Shown one piece after another: positions 58,664 through 64,000 of a stretch of DNA of 64,000 nt. Source of the stretch: Membranipora membranacea. Its lineage: Eukaryota; Bryozoa; Gymnolaemata; Cheilostomatida; Membraniporidae. Within the stretch, counting starts at the first letter, position 1. The number at the start of each line of letters is the position of its first letter. The notes below the pieces were generated by a model. The model was not told the DNA's origin. It searched no databases and saw only the letters and a program-made list of their open reading frames with translations. The DNA lies in NCBI GenBank assembly GCA_914767715.1, contig OU612071.1, positions 12,879,493-12,943,492 on the forward strand, read 5' to 3'. A program made the position numbers and the translations under genes.

Positions 58664-59125
58664 AGAAAAATACTAGTTGGCGCTGTCTGGAATGATTGAA
58701 CGTGAGAAGATCCCGAAATGAATTCTATGATTTGCCTTTGCAAAATTTTCAGGATGCTAAATAATGCCGTTGGTGTCTAACAAAAGTATTTCTAGGGATT
58801 TTAGGCTGAACTTTGGTGCCTGTAAAGTTTCACCAGGTGAAACAAGACCCGCACTGGCGTTTTGCTTACACCTACAACACAATTTCTGGAATACCAAGTT
58901 AATGAAAAATTGCTAGTTGGCGCTGTTAGGACTGGATGGATGGATGTGGGAAGATCCCAAAAATAAGGGTGAATGATAATGCCCTTGGTGACTGCACTCA
59001 ATATGATTAGGAAGACTGGGCTAAACTTCGTCGCTTGCCAAGTCAACAAAAAATGCACCGAAGCTTTGCCGTTAGGTGCATTTGGTTGAGTATCCTACAC
59101 AGCAATTTTTTGGAGTACCAAGTTG
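58664..59125. repeat. Tandem duplication, about 235 bp x 2
   Basis: Copies start at about 58664 and 58904. Shared segments: GAAAAAT-CTAGTTGGCGCTGT, GTG-GAAGATCCC, TAATGCC-TTGGTG, GGCT-AACTT-GT, CCTACA-CA-CAATTT, GGA-TACCAAGTT. Diverged, so fairly old. Confidence 0.8.
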
Positions 59126-59317
59126 GGTCAGGCTAATGATGATAATCATAAATTGACTTGATTTGCCTCTAAACTTTTGAGATTAAGTTGCATAGTAACT
59201 TTGCTAATGCCATGACCTATCGTCTAGAAGCCATGTGATTTCAGCACCAGAACCTAGCCTTCTCACGCAGCCACATTTTTGTTTTGCATGTCAAGGCTAA
59301 CCATAACCCCCTTTTAC

Positions 59318-59557
59318 CTTTGATAAGTTTGTGTTTTCTGTTTCCTGAAGGGGAATCAGTACCTATCATCTGCTTGTTTGAGTCAGTGGGTGTAGTACCA
59401 TTACTACTAGAGGTAGGGGTGCGTTGTACAGGGGCGTATAGTGCGGTACTAGTACCAGGGGTAGTTTGTTGAAGTGGTGTAGACATGCTACGCTTTGTTG
59501 AGGGGCCACTGCTGTAGGCTGTGTTAGTATTTGGGTTAACACCGGGCACAACATCCG
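59318..59557 (-). CDS. Insert exon, Thr/Pro/Ser-rich with a KRSMSTP motif
   Basis: 240 bp, phase 1 in, phase 1 out. Acceptor ttatgctttcatatttcag|CG; donor ATCAAAG|GTAAAAG. Peptide: DVVPGVNPNTNTAYSSGPST, then KRSMSTPLQQTTPGTSTALY, then APVQRTPTSSSNGTTPTDSN, ending HKLIK. Phase-symmetric, low complexity, with QRTP and KRSMSTP phosphosite-like motifs. The donor has an unusual A-rich +3 to +6 (GTAAAA). Confidence 0.82.
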
Positions 59558-60424
59558 CTGAAATATGAAAGCATAAGCAAGGATTAGTGAGTTAGCCTGC
59601 ACAACGGCATCAATGCGAAGACTTATGCATAGTTATTTTGGTGCAAAAACTTTAACCACTGATGGCGTTAATAGTAGTGAGTCAATCAGTCTTTACTGAT
59701 TGACACAAAACTAGAGACACAACACTCAGACTGAGATCGGTTGACTATTAATAATTTGTGCACAGTCAGCACCCATCCCACTCTTAGCTACTGAGAGGGC
59801 CTTATTGGCACAACATTCTAACTGTTTGAAAATCCCTGTGTTATGTGAAGCAAACCCATGATGAAGTGATGTTTTGAACAATGTGCACCAAACATATAGA
59901 GTAAGCTCATGCTTCTGTGCAAACTTGACCCACAACCAATCATCATGCATACAGAATGAGCAGGTGTTATTTAGAGTAAGAAATGCATTTTAAAAGAGAT
60001 ATCCACAGCGATGAGTTAGAGAAAAATTGTGCTCTGGCCATAAAAATTGGAAGCCAAAGGCACCAATTGGGAGTTGCGTACTCCTTGAACATCAATCAAT
60101 TAAAGAGCACAACTCCAAATTAGATTGACATTTCCACAAACAGCGCATCATGGTGAGAAAACTAATGACTATTCGGTGCTGACAGACATTTTTGTTTTTA
60201 AGTTCATCCATCACCATCTCACACACATTCATGCACTGAAAAAATGTTAGCTAGTTAAACTTATATTAAGTAATCAACACCCATAACTAGACTTTGTAAT
60301 TCTGCTATCGAAAAACATGTTTTGAAACCAATGATGAAATAATACAGAGTTAGACAGTTAAACGTACAATGAACACAGTTAGCCATAACCTCTCAGGTAG
60401 GGATAGCCCAGGTTCTTATCTTAC
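59558..60424 (-). other. Intron (0.9 kb)
   Basis: No exon or repeat recognised beyond a GGGAGTT...ACTCC short inverted pair near 60070-60093. Confidence 0.5.
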
Positions 60425-60472
60425 CACGTTTAGGGGAGGACGGAGAGTTTAATGTGTTTCTCCTCATCAAAG
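60425..60472 (-). CDS. 48-bp mini-exon with an RRNTLNSP motif
   Basis: Phase 1 in, phase 1 out: two bases, 15 codons, one base. Acceptor gctattttggggtttag|CT; strong donor CGTG|GTAAGATAAG. Peptide: (A)LMRRNTLNSPSSPKR(G). It fits the phase-1 cassette series between 61223-61349 and 59318-59557 and carries the same kind of basic phosphosite. It is too short for homology, so support is splice sites, phase and motif style only. Confidence 0.6.
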
Positions 60473-61222
60473 CTAAACCCCAAAATAGCATCATAACATT
60501 ACTAAATCAGGACTTATGCAGGTGAACTAGAACCTAGCATGATTTAAATTATTGGTAGCTTACTACTGTCGCCTATTCTGGTTTATAGTTTATGTATGGA
60601 AACTAAAGAATATTCCATACCTGAGCAAGAGGGAGCTATAATTTAGATTGACTGCGGCTTAAATCAAGTTTCTAAGGAATTTCAGGGATAGGCGACACAA
60701 CGGACACAATGGGGTAACTTAGGAAACATCTAGAAACAGTGTGAGCCCTCGTTGAGTTCTGATATACTGTCGGCTTGTATGGTTTCATCATCATTACTGC
60801 ACCTATACCTAAGCGCATTGGCAGCAATACTTTTGGGTACAAGGCGCTGTGCTAGCTCCTACATCCTCAATGTCTCAATGCCATGTAGCATATGCTTGGC
60901 TATTGAATGCAAAATTTCGAATCCTATGGACAGGCTTTTAATATGTTTAAAAATTGACCTCATCTAAGAAATGTGAAAGCGAAAGCAGCAGATTTAAAAA
61001 CCAGATCTTTGCTACTTATAGGGAGATTCAATCCCAAGTAGAGGTAAGGGATTTAGGCTTACTCTTTGCGTTCATTTCCAAAGGCGTAAGGGCACTCGCA
61101 GCAGAGTAGGAATTTCAGGGTTTCTATTTCAAAACTTTTGGACAAGCCAATGGGGGAAATACACAAAGTAACCCCTCAGTCCCCAGCTGGGTGAGGTGGT
61201 TATGTCTATAGTTGTGACTCAC
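60473..61222 (-). other. Intron (0.75 kb)
   Basis: A possible 15-bp micro-exon (CTCCCTCTTGCTCAG before a GTATGG donor, about 60622-60636) is in phase 1-1, but its acceptor is weak; not annotated as coding. Otherwise nothing. Confidence 0.45.
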
Positions 61223-61349
61223 CTCGACCCATCCTAGTAGACTGACGAGGAGAAGTGGGCGTGGTCATAACTTCTATCCCATAATGCTTCTCAAACTCCT
61301 CCTTATCACAGATTATCTTAGTCATACATCGCGGGCTGATCGGAGTTGC
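61223..61349 (-). CDS. Exon following the PH first half (ATPISPRC...)
   Basis: 127 bp, phase 0 in, phase 1 out. Acceptor cattatttaatag|GCAACT; donor GGTCGAG|GTGAGTCA. Peptide: ATPISPRCMTKIICDKEEFE, then KHYGIEVMTTPTSPRQSTRM, then GR. It starts the insert after the first PH strands; the TPTSPRQ end is like the proline-directed sites elsewhere in the insert. The IICDKEEFEKHYGIEV segment is more ordered in composition than the rest and may still belong to the PH fold (inference). Confidence 0.85.
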
Positions 61350-62930
61350 CTATTAAATAATGACAAGAGAGTAACATAAGCCAAGGTGTAAGTTAGCTGT
61401 TGATCCAATTAGCTTACATTTCCATTCACTCCAATTCTACAAAAACCAGTCTGCTGGTTAGAGGGGAGCAACTCCGAATACAGGCAACTTGAATGAGACT
61501 TGATCCAATATAAACCAAGAAGAGTGCAATGACTCAACCAAGTTGATTTTGGCTATTTCTAAGTTAGCCACGAGTTTCTTTTCACAATAGCATGATGGCA
61601 AAAAAGGGAGCAAGTTACTACTACTCCATCATTTTATATAAGCTATGTTACCCAGCGAAAACACTCGAATTTCTGTTAGTACAAATATAAGCATTTAGAA
61701 ACAGGCAAATTCTAGATCATCACACGATATCTACACCAATATGGACTTTACTGCCTCAGGGAGTATGGCAGAACAATACATACTATTCCGTAACATGTGG
61801 GACACAGCTGGTCTGAGCCACAAGCCACAATGGAGATAAAACGAATAGTACAAATCTCTAATACGTTACATAATTGTACAGGAGAGCTTGTACCTAACGC
61901 CCCTACATCATTACTGCATCACATCAATGATCAGAAGACAACCTTGTCATGGCTTACTGCTGTTAGCATGTTTCAATGAGTGCAAGTATGAGAGTGATGC
62001 CTGATTGTGGGATGGGATAGATGCTACCAGCACAGGGTTGTAGCTAGAAAGAATGGTAGGGGAGGCCTTGAGGCCGCAAGTTGACATCAGGTGAGGTGCT
62101 GTAAGCTTGACCTATGGGGTATACTTGCAAAAAGTTTTGAGGTTCATGAAGAGTCCCAGACGAGCTGATTTTGACAAGGTTCCCAATCAAACACAGTGTG
62201 TTTAGGCAACTTCAGTTAAAATTTTAGGGGAGGCTGCCTGCCTCCCCTATAACTACGAGCCTGCGAACAGCTGAGCAGCTTGAGTAGGAGGAAAGTTCTG
62301 TACTCATTGATCCTATTGGTATTTTATGTATGGAGAGTAACATCATGTGGTGATGGACCTCTCTGACCTCTAGCATGGAGTCTTGTGTTTATATCACAAA
62401 TGGGTATATTCACTCTTATGAGTAGTTAAACCCATCGGATTTACCAATGTCCACAGACTTAGGCCATAGATATAAAATGGGAATGGTTTTTATGTCTATG
62501 ACTTTGGCCAAATGATAACACCCTTTATTATTCATTACAAATCACATGAAAGTACATGAAACACAAACTAACCTAAATGTAGAAGATTTCGTTGAATTTT
62601 GACCTTAATGTCGATGTAATGCTGTATTGGAGGATATAAGGCCTATTGCCAATGTCTGATTGCCCCATGTTTCAGTTACAATACATTACTTCAAGTAGGA
62701 ATGGTTCATCGTTGGATTTGACAACCAGCAACTAGTACCAAGTTTGATTGTGAACTGAGTCTGAAATGTAGATGTTGAAGGCAGAGGAGAAAAAGAGGGT
62801 TGCGATAGCTCTGTTATATACTTAGCTGATTACGACAGAGGTCACGTAACATACATATATACTAAGCCACCCTACCTGGTCCTGATAGGGGTGATGTTTT
62901 ATATAAATACATCGTAATATGTATCCCTAC
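61350..62930 (-). other. Intron (1.6 kb) beginning with a duplicated donor
   Basis: Contains an inverted-repeat element (61409-61488) and, at its 5' end, a second copy of the exon-end/donor sequence (62874-62896). No further exon. Confidence 0.55.
61409..61488. mobile_element. Small inverted-repeat element (TTGCCTGCATT family), copy 4
   Basis: Left ATTAGCTTACATTTCC, right GGGGAGCAACTCCGAATAC then AGGCAACTT. The flanks carry TTGATCCAAT and, after the element, TTGATCCAAT again at about 61500. Confidence 0.55.
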
Positions 62931-63061
62931 CTGGCCCTGATAGGGGTGATGTTGTAGAGTCTGTTCGTCCGTTCTTAGCACACAGAACTGGGAGTTCCAG
63001 ACAGGAGTTGTGCTATCGTCAAACCCTCCACTGAACCAAATCAGATCATCCAGCGAAGCGT
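62931..63061 (-). CDS. SYNGAP1-like: PH domain exon, first half
   Basis: 131 bp, phase 1 in, phase 0 out. Acceptor ttgtcttctcttcttgcag|AC; donor GGCCAG|GTAGGGAT. Peptide: (x)ASLDDLIWFSGGFDDSTTPV, then WNSQFCVLRTDEQTLQHHPY, then QGQ. The segment TPVWNSQFCVLRTDEQTL corresponds to vertebrate SYNGAP1 [20 protein letters not shown], the first strands of the split PH domain (W..RFC.L pattern). The 5' end of the gene, including the normal start codon, lies to the right of the window, because this exon needs one base from an earlier exon. Confidence 0.88.
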
Positions 63062-64000
63062 CTGCAAGAAGAGAAGACAATAACAATGTCATATGAATCT
63101 GACCATGTAGAGAGAACTATATTTTCTTAAAATTGCCTTTGGCGGGTTTTGGTTAGCCTAAGGATGAGGGAATCCCTACCTATCCCCTCCCACAACAAAC
63201 AGCCTGACCTGGCCAACTTAGGTAACCCCCTCCCCGACTGGTTAGCCTCAACCAGTCTGCTAGTAATAAGCTACCGGTTAACCTTGTTTGAGACCTAGCG
63301 TTGTTATACCAGCCCAAGGGGAGTCATGAATTGCAAGCACAGCGCAGGATCTGAGGTTTTCTAAGCGCCTTGAGTCGGAGGTTGCCCTCCCCTGGCTTGG
63401 TCGTATCGAGTATTTAAAATCTGACATGCGTATGACCTAATTGCTCATCTTATGGCTGCCTATTTCTGGCAAGTTTTCCTCATGTACCAGGGTTTTTCTG
63501 CAGCAACTGCTGCTCTGTTGACTGCTGAACGAGAACATGATAGGCCTAGGCATTGTACCACATAGCGGCTTAGGAAACTTAATCAATCGATCGGCGAGCA
63601 TAATATTATGTTTTTGGATGGCTCGCGTTATGTTACTCTACAGCAACCCCTCATATATGTGCTGCTCATTATCATAGAATCTTTGCAATGATGGTAGACA
63701 GGATCACTGCTCATCCTCATCATTCCAGATCTTGTAGATCAAAGATTCAAAAGACTCTAGATTCTAGATAGATATATGTTGTAATCTTTAACGTATTAAT
63801 TTTAGCTACTCTATGATTGGCTAGTTAATTTTACCAGCTTATCTAAATACTACTCCAGACACAAGAATATAAATAAATTTAAAAAATTTTTAGGATATAT
63901 CAGCCACAAAATGTCACCTTCTCACAGGTGATGTCTGTTGCAAGTCGTTCACTTTTTTTGGCACTAGACAAAACATTAGATATTTCCACAGTACATCGAA
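63062..64000 (-). other. Intron or upstream region to the window edge
   Basis: No phase-1 exon with a fitting donor recognised. A short foldback GACTGGTTAGCCTCAACCAGTC is at about 63237-63258. Nothing else seen. Confidence 0.45.

Larger units (their letters stand above)
55308..59317 (-). other. Intron (4.0 kb) with a possible internal promoter
   Basis: Holds a long foldback (55441-55516), an imperfect palindrome (55515-55552), a hairpin (56546-56583), a possible non-coding exon ending at 56596, a tRNA-like segment (56655-56765) and part of a 235-bp tandem duplication (58664-59125). No further coding exon found. Confidence 0.45.
208..63061 (-). other. SYNGAP1-like: Partial gene: SynGAP/DAB2IP/RASAL2-family Ras GTPase-activating protein (PH-C2-RasGAP)
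   Basis: Single minus-strand gene spanning nearly the whole window and open at both ends. Twenty coding exons join in a consistent phase chain of 5753 nt. Seen: PH first half, long Ser/Arg/Thr/Pro-rich insert, PH second half, C2, RasGAP up to [19 protein letters not shown]. Known for the family: cytosolic or membrane-associated proteins that speed GTP hydrolysis by Ras and Rap, with the C2 domain helping Rap-GAP activity, and a C-terminal coiled coil (not in this window). Inferred: at least three translation starts (upstream of the window, 44680, and possibly 21246 or 55299) and extensive cassette splicing. Vertebrates have four paralogues (SYNGAP1, DAB2IP, RASAL2, RASAL3); I cannot assign this gene to one and it is probably the pre-duplication orthologue. 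Confidence 0.95.

Noticed and set aside
1-64000. CRISPR array, operon or prokaryotic mobile element
   Set aside because: The tandem repeats present are few-copy and degenerate without regular spacers. The gene is spliced and animal-type, so no prokaryotic system is supported.

Overview
This is an animal (metazoan) genomic window, AT-rich, with GT-AG spliceosomal introns, tRNA-derived SINEs and small inverted-repeat elements. It looks invertebrate, because the encoded family has a single diverged member here and the conserved domains sit well away from the vertebrate sequences. I cannot name the phylum from the sequence alone. I see no bacterial or viral gene.

One gene fills the window. It lies on the minus strand and runs off both ends: its 5' end is beyond base 64000 and its 3' end is before base 1. 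It encodes a SynGAP/DAB2IP/RASAL2-family Ras GTPase-activating protein (the family of fly raskol). I reconstructed 20 coding exons of one reading frame from right to left (63061 down to 208), plus one alternative first exon at 44326-44680. All splice phases agree, giving 5753 nt of CDS (about 1,917 residues) in this window without a stop. Order along the protein: PH domain first half (exon 62931-63061), a very long low-complexity Ser/Arg-rich insert (exons between 61349 and 19720), PH domain second half (13974-14095), C2 domain (5047-5247, 3559-3708 and the start of 2643-2778), and the RasGAP domain (1727-1889, 1415-1557, 845-960, 208-355). The RasGAP part keeps the arginine finger (LRGNT) and the [17 protein letters not shown] signature. 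The end of the RasGAP domain and the C-terminal coiled coil lie outside the window.

The main unusual point is the PH domain. In vertebrate SynGAP proteins it is interrupted by roughly 150 residues; here the interruption is about 1,480 residues. It is built largely from exons that start and end in phase 1, so they can be skipped without breaking the frame. Most carry a basophilic kinase motif or a 14-3-3-like motif (RRASVP, RRGSVP, RSISLP, RRKS, RRRS). Separate translation starts are possible at 44680, 21246 and 55299, which suggests several promoters and N-terminally distinct isoforms.

The introns hold no other gene that I can support. They contain four copies of a small element with TTGCCTGCATT ends, another element with 24-bp terminal inverted repeats, a family of short foldbacks, two related palindromes, several tRNA-like SINEs, and many degenerate tandem duplications.
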